Assembly (NCBI GenBank): GCA_907164885.2
Contig: OU015496.1
Coordinates: 104,620,171 to 104,684,170 of the forward strand
Source: Dolomedes plantarius
Lineage: Eukaryota > Arthropoda > Arachnida > Araneae > Dolomedidae
DNA: 64,000 nt
Direction of reading: 5' to 3'
Part shown: one piece after another, positions 47,018 through 57,530 of the stretch
Layout: each line of letters begins with the position of its first letter
How positions within the stretch are numbered: the stretch's first letter is position 1
Program-made: the position numbers and the translations under genes
The notes under the pieces: model-generated
Told to the model about the DNA's origin: nothing
The model's input: only the letters and a program-made list of their open reading frames with translations
Database searches by the model: none

Positions 47018-48417
47018 GTGTGCACGGCCGCCATCTTGGATTTTTCCGCCAGGGTTTGGCGCCTTTTCGCATGGCGATAATTATTGCGTTCTGGGAAAAA
47101 TAACCCAATGTCAAATTCTCTAATTTTAAGATCAAACAGTTATTTCTGATGTGATCTTTTAATTACAGTATAATAATTTTAGGTCAGATCTTGGCCTTGA
47201 CCTGAAAATCTGAGTCAAATTGACTATACTCAAAAGAGTAAATTATTTTTAAAACTAAGAGTCTTTTTGTTGAAAATTTTTTAATCCATTATCAGTTTTT
47301 CGTTAACTTATTAAATTTAAGTTGCTTTTAATTTTGTTTATCGATTGTCAATTAGTATACTATAATGATACACCATTTCATTTATATGAAGTAAAAATTA
47401 TCTGCCATCATTTTTTCGTAAAATGTAAAATACAGTATACATTTTAAATACAATATATTTTAAAATATTTTATAATTCCAAGTTGTAGTGGATTACAAAT
47501 AAATTTAAATAACTGAAGTTCAACTTCTCGCTCCCCAGGAACCTAAGTTAAAAAGTTAGTTAAGGTTAAGTTATTGGTTTAGGAAAAGGATTTTTTTTTC
47601 TTATTTCCAACACAGCAGGATAAATGGTCAAATAATCCTTGTCCCGATTTTATTGTATGCACCAAATGTTTGGTTAAGGTCAAATCTGAAGTAAAATTTC
47701 ATTACCACAATGCCCTAACAACAAAAAAAAAAAGAAAAAAGAGAGAGGATCTGGTTACTCACCATAAATTTATGGGTTCATAATTATTTTACATTTTTCA
47801 AAGCTAAATTTTAGATAATTTTTAAATTGCAAGTTATTTAGGTGGTACGAAAATGCTATATTTTTTTTCTAATTAACAATATATTGGCATAATATTTTTG
47901 GTGATTCATTGCTATTAGTCAAAGAGTTAGGGCAAACTGAATAGATGGCATTGAAATTTTATCTGTAAGTAAAATTCATTTGACCAAATTTTTCATATGG
48001 ATCATAATTTAAAAAGGTAGTTTTTAATTAAAAATGACAAAAAAAAATCTCAGTCCAACGATTAAATGATTTTTCAAAAATATTTCTAAGTTTCACAATT
48101 TAAAAATGTCGTTTTTATTAAAAAAGCTAAAAGAAAAACCCAAAATTTCCAATATTTGAGAATGATTTTTTCAAAAAAGTGGTTTTTATCAAAAACCCAA
48201 AAATAAATCTAAGTCCAACGTTTAAATGATTTTTCAAAAATTTGTCTAAGTTTCATAGTTTAAACAGGTGGTTTTTATTAAAAAAGCTAAAAAAATTCAA
48301 AGTCCAGCGTTTTGAAAACACCGCTTAAAACACATTGGCGAGAAATTTTCCACTCCTCAAAACATGGTAAAATCGCCAAGTTGGCGCAAAAAAATCCAAG
48401 ATGGCGGCCGTGCACAC
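47018..48417. mobile_element. 1.4-kb element with GTGTGCACGGCCGCC inverted ends
   Basis: The left end is GTGTGCACGGCCGCCATCTT, then GGATTTTT. The right end is its reverse complement, ending GTGCACAC at 48417. The interior is AT-rich, without a transposase. It lies inside a copy of the dispersed repeat, judged by comparing with the second copy at 48575. No convincing target duplication was found. Confidence 0.65.
48010..48300. repeat. Degenerate internal repeat, 161-bp period
   Basis: AGTCCAACG, then TTAAATGATTTTTCAAAAAT and TTTTTATTAAAAAAGCTAAA, occurs at about 48050 and 48211, with a more degenerate unit between. It is inside the 1.4-kb element. Confidence 0.75.
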
Positions 48418-49117
48418 AATTATTAAGTAACGTAATATTAATTTGAATATTATTTTAGGTGCTTAAAATAATTAAAAAAACATTCTTTACTTAAAATCCT
48501 TTTTTTATTTTTGTATTTTTATTTCATCTCTTACTCTAATTTTGAGATACCAATGTGTATCTATACTTCTATAATCTATACTTATATATAAAGAGAGAGA
48601 GCGATTTTGTACGTCGAGGGTAATCTCCGGAACCACTGCACCTATTTGAAAAATTCTTTCACTGTTTGAAAGGTACATTATTCCAGATGGACATAGGCTA
48701 TATATTATGTATATCTGATCTGTAGAAATAAAGTTAGGGGCTTAATCCTAACAATCTCAATTGTTACCGCTATTGTCCTCTACCGCTTTTTGTGCCGAAG
48801 TCTTCAACGATCCTTAGCGTGGTGCTATCGCGGAGGGCTTCTGTTCTGACGATAGTGATTCGAACCTAGCCGCTCTCCGGCATGCCTTTTTCTTTTAAAA
48901 AATTAACTTTAATTATTTACTAACGTAATATTAATTTGAATATTATTTTTGGAATATTATTTGAAAAAAAATTTAATATTATTTAAAATAAAACATTCTT
49001 TACTTAAAATCCTTTTTTAATTTTTTATTTTTATTTCATCTCTTAACCTCTTTCTATTATCTATCTATACTTATATATAAAGAGAGAGCGATTTTGTACG
49101 TGGAGGGTAATCTCCAG

Positions 49118-49118
<1 letters not shown>

Positions 49119-49161
<43 letters not shown>
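49119..49161. repeat. (AT)n microsatellite
   Basis: About 42 bases of AT, replacing the rest of the third repeat tail. Confidence 0.95.
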
Positions 49162-49164
<3 letters not shown>

Positions 49165-49424
49165 TTCGGATATATGCTATCCCACCCCGTAAGGAAAAGG
49201 TTTAATATTTTTAAAATTCAAGGAGAGGAGGTATTGATAAATACAAAAAGGATTTTTGAAACTGACAACGTTAAAGGGTTAATTGAAGAAAACTACATTT
49301 GGAACTACGCTTTTTATTGGACATTTAAGGTAAAAAAGGATTTACAATTTATTGGCTATCAACTGGAAATTTATTGGTATAATATTTTGTTCAACCCGGA
49401 CAAAGTCGGGACGGGCCGCTAGTA

Positions 49425-49928
49425 GCTAATAAAATAGAGAGATCGTATAGTGGCACTTTTAAAATTGTTAATTGGAGAAACACATTCTGACACATGTCTG
49501 AGATAAAGAGAAAAACAAACTCAATTTTAATAAATAACATTAGCATTTAATTTCTCTTCTTCTAATTTAAGATTAAATTTTATCATTGGTTATAATTTGC
49601 ACAGAAACAACATAACAATTATCTACATACATTAAGAAAGTATTTGAACACATAACAAAACCTAGCTACATATATTAATTATTCTGTGCTCTCACCTGAT
49701 TAAATATATTACAAATTATTTTTACTTACCACCACCCTTATTGTAGACTGACGATTATCACTCAATTGTGTACTAAACTTGGTCCAAAATCAGACCAGAA
49801 ACCTCTAGATGCCTCAGCATAAAAAGGGCGACAAGGGCCGAAGAGCGGACAACCTCGAGCTATGTCACAGTCGCAGCTTTTTCTTCAACTGACTCAAAAA
49901 ACCGTTAAAAATTCCCAGCACCGAAAAT
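49425..49928. other. No gene recognised
   Basis: AT-rich, no repeat partner. The plus-strand frame 49862-50074 spans the MITE below and is chance. Confidence 0.5.
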
Positions 49929-49936
49929 CGCAGAGG

Positions 49937-50050
49937 CAGTGGCGTAACGACAGGGAGGCAAGGAGGTCTATCATGCCCCGGGCGCCACTTGCGGAGGGGC
50001 GCCAAAAAGGTATCATGCCCTGGGCTCCAGTTATGGTCGCTACGTCACTA
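49937..50050. mobile_element. 114-bp hAT MITE, perfect 8-bp duplication
   Basis: The ends are CAGTGGCGTAACGACAGG and, reversed, TAGTGACGTAGCGACCAT, matching at most positions. cgcagagg flanks both sides (49929-49936 and 50051-50058). Inside, TATCATGCCC-GGGC occurs twice (about 49971 and 50010), so the element may be an even smaller core that duplicated. Confidence 0.9.
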
Positions 50051-50772
50051 CGCAGAGGTCAGAAAATGTTCTAGAACAATTAACACCTTTCAGACATATG
50101 AGTGACTAAAAAGACGGTTGCTGGGTCGTTGCTATGGAGGAACTTTGTCCCCCTAATGACCGATAGGGTAGCAAATAATTTTCCCTTCTTGTGCAAATGA
50201 CCTTGTGTACTATCCGTACTGTTACAAGTCATACTTAATTGCATACGGGGAGCACATTCCCTTCTTCCAGGAAACCCGGTACGAAAAACCACAGGAATGA
50301 TTTTCAGCACATAGACAATTTATGATTTTACAAAATAAAATAAACACACTTATAAATGTGCATGGAACCGAATTAATGTTGTTTCGAAATTATGAAATAA
50401 GAAAATAGTATTTTTTTCTTTAGAGTTAAAACAGTATAATAAAAAAAATAATTTCATAAGTCGAGTTCTGTAAGTTCGAGTCCAAAAAGTTCTGATGTAG
50501 TTAAATTAATTTTCGGTTTTAAATAAATTCTGCAAAAACTTTAAACTTATTCCAAAACGTGATACGAAGACTTTCTCTTAAACTGTGTTCCATTTCATAC
50601 TCTGGTATGGCGAGTCACTGACTTGACCGACCGATATCTGAAATCTTAGACAGCTTTTTAAATCGTCTTGATCTCCACCGCTTCAAATCTAGATGGGTAA
50701 ATTTCCCGCGCACAGCTTTCTCCTATACATTGCTTACTCCATGTTTACGCCCTCTTTCATAATGTGAATTAG

Positions 50773-50826
50773 GCTTTGCTTTTACTCTCCGGGGGACCGT
50801 TATTGAGGAACTTAATCCTACGTTAA
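50773..50826 (+). mobile_element. Right-end fragment of the TTAA-flanked family
   Basis: CGGGGGACCGTTATTGAGGA, then ACTTAATCCTACGTTAA, matches the right ends at 42122 and 44643. The left part is missing or unrecognisable. Confidence 0.7.
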
Positions 50827-50934
50827 AATAATTTTGCTTAGATACCAAACAAATTATGTTATTTAAGAGTTTGGTTTCACCATAAGAATTAAGCCTCAAA
50901 CAAGAAACTTTGTAATTCCACATTACGTTACTAT

Positions 50935-51150
50935 GGGCTTGTGGTGGTACAGCGCGCTGGTTTTCGGTGCTGAGGGTGCTCGGATCGAATCCCGGCGTTG
51001 CGCCATGAAAAATGTCTCCGTTTGTGTCATTTCGTCATAGGGGGTAATCCTGTCCGCCTATGTGTTGCCCCCATAATAAAATGGGCAGTAAACAGCGGCG
51101 TAGTAAAGGCTAATGTTTGACGACAAGTGCCTTCCGCATTGAACAAACAT
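50935..51150 (+). repeat. tRNA-derived SINE, copy 2
   Basis: It starts GGGCTTGTGGTGGTACAGCG, with a B-box-like GGATCGAATCC at 50982-50992. It shares TTTTCGGTGCTGAGGGTGCT-like, TAGGGGGTAAT-CTGTCCGCC and TGGGCAGTAAAC blocks with copy 1 at 20062-20290. The A tail is lost. Confidence 0.83.
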
Positions 51151-51396
51151 TATGTCATTATTATCTACAAATACTACCGTATTATTCAAAACTATTTAGG
51201 CAAAAATAATGACGTCATGTGTTGTTGTTAAGCTAGGATCGGTTTCCTAAAAAATATATCAAGGGACAGTTTTTTAATATTTTTATTTGATTTATTTTAC
51301 GAATGTACTTAAAGTTGTAACTAGAGAAATGTGATCGTCTTTATTTCGCGATTTTTTTTTAAATTATAGAAGAAATATGAGGTGATAGAGAGTTAT

Positions 51397-51853
51397 ATAA
51401 ATAATCCAACAGATATAGATAAAAATTATACTAAAAAAGACAAATTGCTTCTTTGGGGAACTCGGGGCCTTGGGATGTCTTTTGGGCTTACCTGCATCCT
51501 ATTCAGTAAGTTCCCCTTGAGGTAATTGACATGGTTAGGCCCCCTGATGACGTGACCTGTCGATTACCTCTGTCGTTTTATGGTTCAGTTCCGGCTCTTA
51601 TGCAGAATCTTGCCGTTGGTGCTTGGATGCCCATAGTGCTTGATTTCTGTTTGTTTTTTTGTCTTTTTTGGTATAATTTTTATCTATATCTGTTGGATTA
51701 TTTATTTGTTTTTTTCATTATGGGGATATGAAGCTTCTGCGCTATCCTCTATTGAAAATGTTTTCTTTGCAGGATATGTTTTATGTTATAGTGATTTAGC
51801 AGTCTATGCTTGTATTTTAATTTTGTTTATTTCTATGGTTTACTTTTTAAAAA
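51397..51853 (+). mobile_element. 457-bp insertion flanked by a 15-bp duplication
   Basis: GTGATAGAGAGTTAT occurs at 51382-51396 and again at 51854-51868, exactly bordering this segment. A long duplication and a short A run (TTTTTAAAAA) at the right end fit target-primed reverse transcription, as for LINE or SINE copies or retroposed RNAs. The inside is less AT-rich at first (51450-51640) with frames that carry no known domain. The source is unknown. Confidence 0.6.
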
Positions 51854-51868
51854 GTGATAGAGAGTTAT

Positions 51869-53234
51869 GACACATTATAAATTTCAGTGCAAAGTTATCA
51901 TTACCAAAAGTTCGAGTGCTAAAAATTTGTGAAAATAATTCATTAGAGAGTTTTCCTTGCGATGTCATTTTTAAATATAAATAATTTACAGGAAGAAATT
52001 CTTAAAATTTAATACCGTCCTTCATGAGACAACGATTAAAATCTTTGATGACATCATAAGTTTCAATTCTTGCTGATTAATTATGTACTTATGTATAACG
52101 AGGTCGTTTTCTTAATGGTTATTATTTCAAATGAAAGAAAGATGCCAAACACGCGAAAAAAACTTTTAAGAGGCTATAGAACTTTATAATAACTGTCTTT
52201 ATTATGAAGAGAAAGAATAATGAAGTAGATAATCATTTGACAAGAGTTATAGTTATTGTTTACTCAGAAACCATTTTTTCTCAATGTTTTCAGAATCTTA
52301 ATGCTTATTTTTCTGTATCCTCATTAAGTGATAATTATTTTCAAATTTTTATGTCGCAGCATTTTTCAATATTCCGCCTGTTTAAAGTGTTAAGAGATGG
52401 AAACTGGATTCTTGTAATGACACATTTCCTCCTATTCTTTGCGGCGTGAACTAATAAAAATTAGAAATAACCGAATTTTAACGCAATGTTAGGGTGTTTT
52501 TTTAACTGTACATAAAATGCAGTAGATAAATAACGAAAGTTATTCCACAATCATAGGTTTGGTGAGGTTTATTACTGCCATTTTTTTTCTTATTCTTTAA
52601 AATTACCAATAAATTTTCACAGAGATAAAACTGAAGGTTCTCGGCTTTTACTAATTACTTATTTTACGCTTTTTTGTGTAATGATGAAGAAGTCTGAAAA
52701 TCATACTAAAGTAATTTTTAAAATATTTCCTTGTACATTTGAAATTAAGAATTAAATTATTAATGAAAATAAATATTTTTTACAAAACTATATACTTAAA
52801 AAATCCTTAACACGATCCAAAACAAACTTGAAACAGAAACTTTTATATTGAAATAAATGTTTATTTTAAATCATTTATAACTAGATGAAATAAAAAGATG
52901 GAATAAAATAACTAGATGAAATTAAAAAAATGGAAATCCCCGAACACTAGAAACAGACTAACTCTGAATAAAACGCTTGAAATTAATTTTTTTTCTCTCT
53001 CAAAACTGTGTCTTAAAAAACCTCAGATACCTTTTTCAAATTTCCTTAGTAAACATTTTATATAGTAATGCAAAAAATTCACTCATTTCTTTCAAACATT
53101 GTTTAAAGTAGCGTAAAAATTTGTTCATATAAATGAAAACACACATTTTTATTTTCTTTTATCTGTTGAAGTGTGTTAAAATATTTGTCATAATTATGTA
53201 CGACATTTGTCATAACTATGTATCAATATTACGT
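51869..53234. other. No gene recognised
   Basis: AT-rich sequence. The frame 52204-52449 (ATG, 81 codons) has no domain. Confidence 0.5.
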
Positions 53235-53282
53235 GTTATCTAAAGCTATAGTTATAAAGATATAACTATAGCTTTAGATAAC
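53235..53282. repeat. Perfect 22-bp palindrome with 4-base loop
   Basis: Arms 53235-53256 (GTTATCTAAAGCTATAGTTA, then TA) and 53261-53282 are exact reverse complements around AAGA. It lies about 50 bp before a SINE. Confidence 0.95.
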
Positions 53283-53324
53283 GCGCAATATATTCTTAAC
53301 CTAAAATTATAAAACTTAATCGCC

Positions 53325-53490
53325 TGGTGATGGCCAAATGGCTAGGGCGCTGGCATTTGGTTCAGATCCTATGGGTTCGACGCCCCCTGTCGGCATGGAT
53401 GTTTGTAGCCGCTCGGAATCGGCTAATTAGACTGTAGGTCCCGGTCTAATTAGACCTCATGCAGCAAAAAGTTGACCATAGCGTTCCAAG
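53325..53490 (+). repeat. tRNA-derived SINE of a second family
   Basis: A box TGGCCAAATGG at 53331-53341 and B box GGTTCGACGCC at 53374-53384, 53 bases from A-box start to B-box end. Downstream are a short inverted pair GGTCTAATTAGACC and the segment AGTTGACCATAGCGTTCCAA, then an AT-rich tail. The head is unlike the SINE at 20062. No second copy is in the window. Confidence 0.65.
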
Positions 53491-53834
53491 CCTATAAAAA
53501 TTAAAATTTTACGTTACACATTATTACATCAACATACAAATTATTCTTTGTAGTAAAACATGGTTACACTTTAACAACGGATATGTTGATAAAAATCTTA
53601 TTTTATGATAAGTGAATTTATGTATATGCTTAATAATATTAAAGAAATCATACTCGAAATTTTCATTTTATCATGCTAGAAAAAAAAGAATTACATTTTT
53701 GATATTATTGGCTTTCATTTAATTTTACCATTCCTTTAAAGTAATTACTCTTGCAAAATCGAAAGTGGTTCAGTAGTAAATTCAAAGAATAATCAAATAA
53801 ATCAGATTCACGGCTAAACATAAACAATTTTAAT

Positions 53835-54317
53835 AACACACAAAATAAATGACGAATATAAGATATCCATCAGATCTTCATTTTCAACTATGCATTCACC
53901 CTGTAGAATGTTATTAACTTTTTTCTGTACTCTAATTCATATTTATCAAGTACATCTTCATTTCTTGATTTTGGTCAAAATAGTGGGGACAACCGCAGCC
54001 AGTCAGGACCACGCAACCAAATGGGATCATTAATTACTACTTTAGAAATGCCTGTACCTCTCGAAACAAGGTCAGCAGGATTCTCAGTACCTGGACAATG
54101 TAGCCAATCAGACGCGGATGTCAAGTTTTGAATTTCTTCGACACGGTTTTTGGACAAAAGGTTTAAATTTCTCAGGTGACCCTCTAATCCAAAAGTAAGT
54201 AGTTTTTGAATCAGTTCTGATGAAACGAGGAATTTTAATTTTCAGAGCCTTTAATACATTTGCACTGAGTTTAGCTAATAACAAAGCTCCCATCAACTCC
54301 AACTTCGGTAATGTGAG
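53835..54317 (-). pseudogene. BEL/Pao RNase H-region fragment
   Basis: On the minus strand the reading starts at the pogo insertion: LTLPKLELMGALLLAKLSAN, VLKALKIKIPRFIRTDSKTT and YFWIRGSPEKFK. A frameshift follows at about 54160, then KNRVEEIQNLTSASDWLHCP, GTENPADLVSRGTGI and WLRGPDWLRLSP. After a stop, EDVLDKYELEYRKK can still be followed to about 53850. LPKLEL-GA, TDS---WI, W----NPAD--SRG and W--GP-WL are the standard landmarks of the Pao RNase H domain and its C-terminal side. RNase H would degrade RNA in the RNA-DNA hybrid. No integrase follows. Confidence 0.85.
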
Positions 54318-54319
54318 TA

Positions 54320-54774
54320 CAGTAAAACCTCGTTTATCTGGATTTCCGGATAATCCGGAACAGATTTGTAGACATTATTTTTATTTAATGTTCACATTAG
54401 ATAATAATTTTTAACTATGATAAGCAAGAACGTAGCTACAATTACGCAAAATATTCGCTTCTAGTTTGATTCAATGTACTGTTCCTGCATAGATTGTACA
54501 ATAAATTATGGTAATAAAATGCTTTTTGTTGAGTTTAAGAAAGCTTTACTAGACTTACCAGTTCTTTGTTAAGAAATTATGTTAAAAGTTATTATTCTTT
54601 AATGTCTTGTAAACAATACTATGTAATTTTGTTACAAAACATAGTTTTTTATCGTAATAAACGGTAAGTCTGCTTAGTTAAGAATTTTGTATTGTTTATT
54701 ACCTATATTACCCGGATTTCGATTGTCCGGATTGTCTATGGTTCCAGTTAGTCCGGATAAACGAGGTTTTACTG
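54320..54774. mobile_element. pogo/Tigger-type MITE, 455 bp
   Basis: Both ends start CAGTAAAACCTCGTTTATC, inverted and identical over 19 bases, followed by CCGGA-type sequence. TA flanks both sides (54318-54319, 54775-54776). The interior is AT-rich and non-coding. Inserted within the deleted BEL/Pao element. Confidence 0.93.
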
Positions 54775-54776
54775 TA

Positions 54777-55142
54777 GTTTTAATGGAGCTATATTGCAAT
54801 GTTAACAAAACGTACTCGTATGTACGAATCTTATGTCGAGGTGTTAAACATAGAAAGCAACGACCTAGAGCCTTCAAAATGTTTCTTTTTTCTTCTACGC
54901 TAACGGCCTGGTATGAGGGGAAATTATGCCTCTGTTTGCAAAATAGGCAACCGAATCATTCTGTTTTCTCGTACTGACGCCATAAAACCGTATGTCGACG
55001 ACGCGACTGCTGCCGGTGTCGCACCAAAAATGTTCTTTGATGTTAATATCGTTTTGCATATTTGATCATGCACTTTTTTCGGTGTGTAATTATTTGCGAA
55101 AGTACGTTCCTTTGACTGAATTTCTTTTTGAATAAATTCCAA
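54777..55142 (-). pseudogene. BEL/Pao gag, C-terminal part with zinc knuckles
   Basis: Minus-strand reading gives MEFIQKEIQSKERTFANNY, then a poorly matching region. A frame change follows near 54965 to CLFCKQRHNFPSYQAVSVEE, KRNILKALGRCFLCLTPRHK. FI-KEI-SKER and the pair of knuckles (C--C----H and C--CL---H) are typical of Pao gag. In the knuckles Y replaces one expected cysteine (PSYQ). The next block downstream is already RNase H, so most of the protease and all of the reverse transcriptase were lost by deletion, apart from the pogo MITE that sits at the join. Confidence 0.8.
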
Positions 55143-55257
55143 CAGTATATTAATTTATATCAGAATATACGAAGTATCTTATACATTCATTCGATTATAA
55201 TACAGTGTTAAATCTTTATGTGAAAGTTGTAAAATAACCGCAATGAGCATATTACTG

Positions 55258-55289
55258 TAGGTTTTTGGTTCTACACCTAAAAACCTACT
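55258..55289. repeat. Short hairpin between gag fragments
   Basis: TAGGTTTTTGGT and ACCTAAAAACCTA pair around TCTAC. It is followed by TAAAAAGGTAGTAAAAAGGTT. It sits in a roughly 350-bp insertion (55143-55500) between the two gag parts, whose nature is unknown. Confidence 0.6.
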
Positions 55290-55502
55290 AAAAAGGTAGT
55301 AAAAAGGTTAAACTACACACATTCATTTCAATGTCGTCATGTATTTTTTTTAATTAAGAAATGACACTAGACTTATAAACCGGAGATAAATTAAGCAGCT
55401 TATTCATGTGAGAGCTAATAATAATATTTTATTGCCAAATTTGTCTTCCAAAATTTTCAATGCAGCGTCATAATTTGATTCCGAAATTGCAAAACCTTTT
55501 AT

Positions 55503-56033
55503 CTAAGCAGTAGTATTTCCGCCTGAGTAACTCTTGAGATAATTAATTTTTTTTCGATGTTTGATAAGGCAATCGTTGTTATGCATCGCAACTTTAAATG
55601 TGTTCCAAAAATTTGAACACTGAGTGTAATCCCCATAAAATTTCTGAATGTTTAATTTTGGTAGCTTTACAACTGGGCTATCATAATGAATATGAGTCTC
55701 ACTTTCATGCGTGTCGTTTCGATTACTATACGACTGTTCTTTTGTTATGTTTAATTTTCTTTTGTCTCTAATTATAGCCAACATTACTTTAGCCTGATAA
55801 TCCTGAGCGGAAATTACTTGCGTAATCAAGTCCTGTAGCTAAATCTGAGGTTCTATAAGACTATGTAACTCCTTTAATGTTTCTGCTTTCGAGGCTAACT
55901 GCTCAGCTAATTCTTATACAATGTCACAATCGAAACTTTGTTCGGTGAGCTGAGGTTTTAATTGATTAACTAATTTAGGAATGGCAGTTCTAATTACTGC
56001 TCTTTTTTACTTCAATTTTTCAATGTGTGTCAT
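55503..56033 (-). pseudogene. BEL/Pao gag, N-terminal and DUF1759-like part
   Basis: The start ATG is at 56031-56033 on the minus strand: MTHIEKLK, a stop, KRAVIRTAIPKLVNQLKPQL, and after a second stop ELAEQLASKAETLKELHSLI. After a third stop it runs LQDLITQVISAQDYQAKVML. From about 55700 it reads DSPVVKLPKLNIQKFYGDYT, QCSNFWNTFKVAMHNND and KKINYLKSYSGGNTTA. The pattern KLPKL-I-KF-GD-----FW--F--A-HNN--L-----NYLKSYL-G-A is the Pao gag core. The normally charged N-terminus and core order are conserved, but three stops make this a relic. Confidence 0.88.
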
Positions 56034-57530
56034 TTTGAGGGAAATACAAAATGATACTACGTTGGCAGTGTTAGTAAACTTGAATTAGTGTTATCCCAAA
56101 ATCCAAAAATTCTATTCTAAACGCTATTCAAAAGTTCTTAGAACACAAAGTTCAGTATCATTCTCGGCCGTGATGCACCATGATGCAAAAACAAAACCTT
56201 GGGTGCATTCATAGGTTTACATATGACTAGAAGTTTTAGCTACAGATTAAATATCCGAAACCGATATACCACCCCCTAAATTGGAAAAAACTAATGAGAG
56301 TCAACAATTAAAAAATTTATTATTAGCAGACTCTCCTGATTGCCAGTAACCTAATTCCTTGCTGGTAAGAGTAGAATTTTACTATCAACTCCCCAAAGCT
56401 TTCATTTAAATCTTTTATTAAATTAATGAAATTCATGGTATAAAGGTAATGACGGCACCTTTTAACTTCAGAATAACCACAAAAACGTCAACAAACATAA
56501 AAAAAGTTCTACAGGAGATGTTTCATTGGAAAGCTTTTGTCAGAACATCCAACATTACTGCACAGTACAAAATTACTACTCTTTACTTTATATTTGATTT
56601 CTAGCCACAAGAAACTTCAAAAAGAGAATGGATAGCTCATTCTCTACTAATTAAGCTATCCACCTAGTCTCCCTATGTCTCATAATGTCTTCTTTCTCAA
56701 GCTCAGTTCTACCCGAAATAACTGTTTCGATCGTATTCTGATCTGTATGCAACGCCGATGAATTCCTATCTATACTTGCAATTAAACCGGGAGATACCCT
56801 CGTCACCCAAAAAGGGTTGGAAGTGAGAAATTTACGAATTTCGATGGATGTTAATGAAGCCAGAACACGAACTAAAATTCACTTCTTAGCAATTAAAAAT
56901 AAGGCACCACTACACAAGTAATTCACAAGTATCATAAAATTAACGACATTTTGGTAAACCTTTTGACTATGAAAGACATATGCACGAAGATTTAAGGGGA
57001 AAAATGGTATCAAATATAACTGAGGACGAAGGACTAAATAGAACTTCCCACTGAATAACCAAAAGTAATGCGAGGTTAAAAATAGGAAATTTCAGAAAGG
57101 GTTGTCGCAGACTCAATGGTTTACCTGTTTTGACTACATGGTTTACCTTTGTTGACTCCTCCCATATTCCACGAGGTAATTTTTTGATGTTTGGCAACAT
57201 GCAATTAAGTTTTGAGTTTATTCTTTTCTTCTTTTATATGTTAGTTAAGATACAACGCCTGTTGATGACTCTTTTTTTCGGTCCCGTTTTTACGACCGGA
57301 AGTATCTAAATTTTCTCAAAATTTGTAAATGTTGTGAGTGTATGTGTGTAATATGTAAATAGAATGAAATATTTAATATGTATAGAGACTATTTGATTAC
57401 ATCAAGCAAGAACATAAGGATCTATCTCATCTAAGGCGCTCCCCCGGGACAATTCAGGTAGGAATTTTGCTTACCTAATAAGTTCGAAGTGTCACTTCGA
57501 AATATTTAATTTGAAAGTTGGGCGGAGTGA
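56034..57530 (-). other. Candidate leader and LTR of the BEL/Pao element
   Basis: Upstream of the gag start there is no coding domain. At 57530, reading the minus strand, TGTTGTCACTCCGCCCAACT could be the start of a long terminal repeat (TG start). The matching 3' repeat and the primer-binding site were not found, so this stays tentative. The minus-strand frame 56967-57200 has no domain. Confidence 0.35.

Larger units (their letters stand above)
46827..49424 (-). repeat. Layered dispersed-repeat block (three tails, one head)
   Basis: Three direct copies of a segment beginning TCTATACTTATATATAAAGA lie at 46827, 48575 and 49064. The first two continue through GAGGGTAATCTCCGGAACCA and CAGATGGACATAGGCTATAT. 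Reversed, this is the same TATATATA-AGAT tail seen in the other dispersed repeats. A head of that class, reversed, is at about 49395-49424 (GTCGGGACGGGCCGCTAGTA). The second copy carries at 48745-48900 a segment absent from the first, with a B-box-like TGATTCGAACC at 48856-48866. So minus-strand repeat copies lie side by side, one split by the element at 47018-48417. Confidence 0.65.

Noticed and set aside
54108..54414. Two opposing frames around 54.2 kb
   Set aside because: The minus frame is Pao RNase H. The plus frame 54220-54414 crosses into the pogo MITE and is chance.
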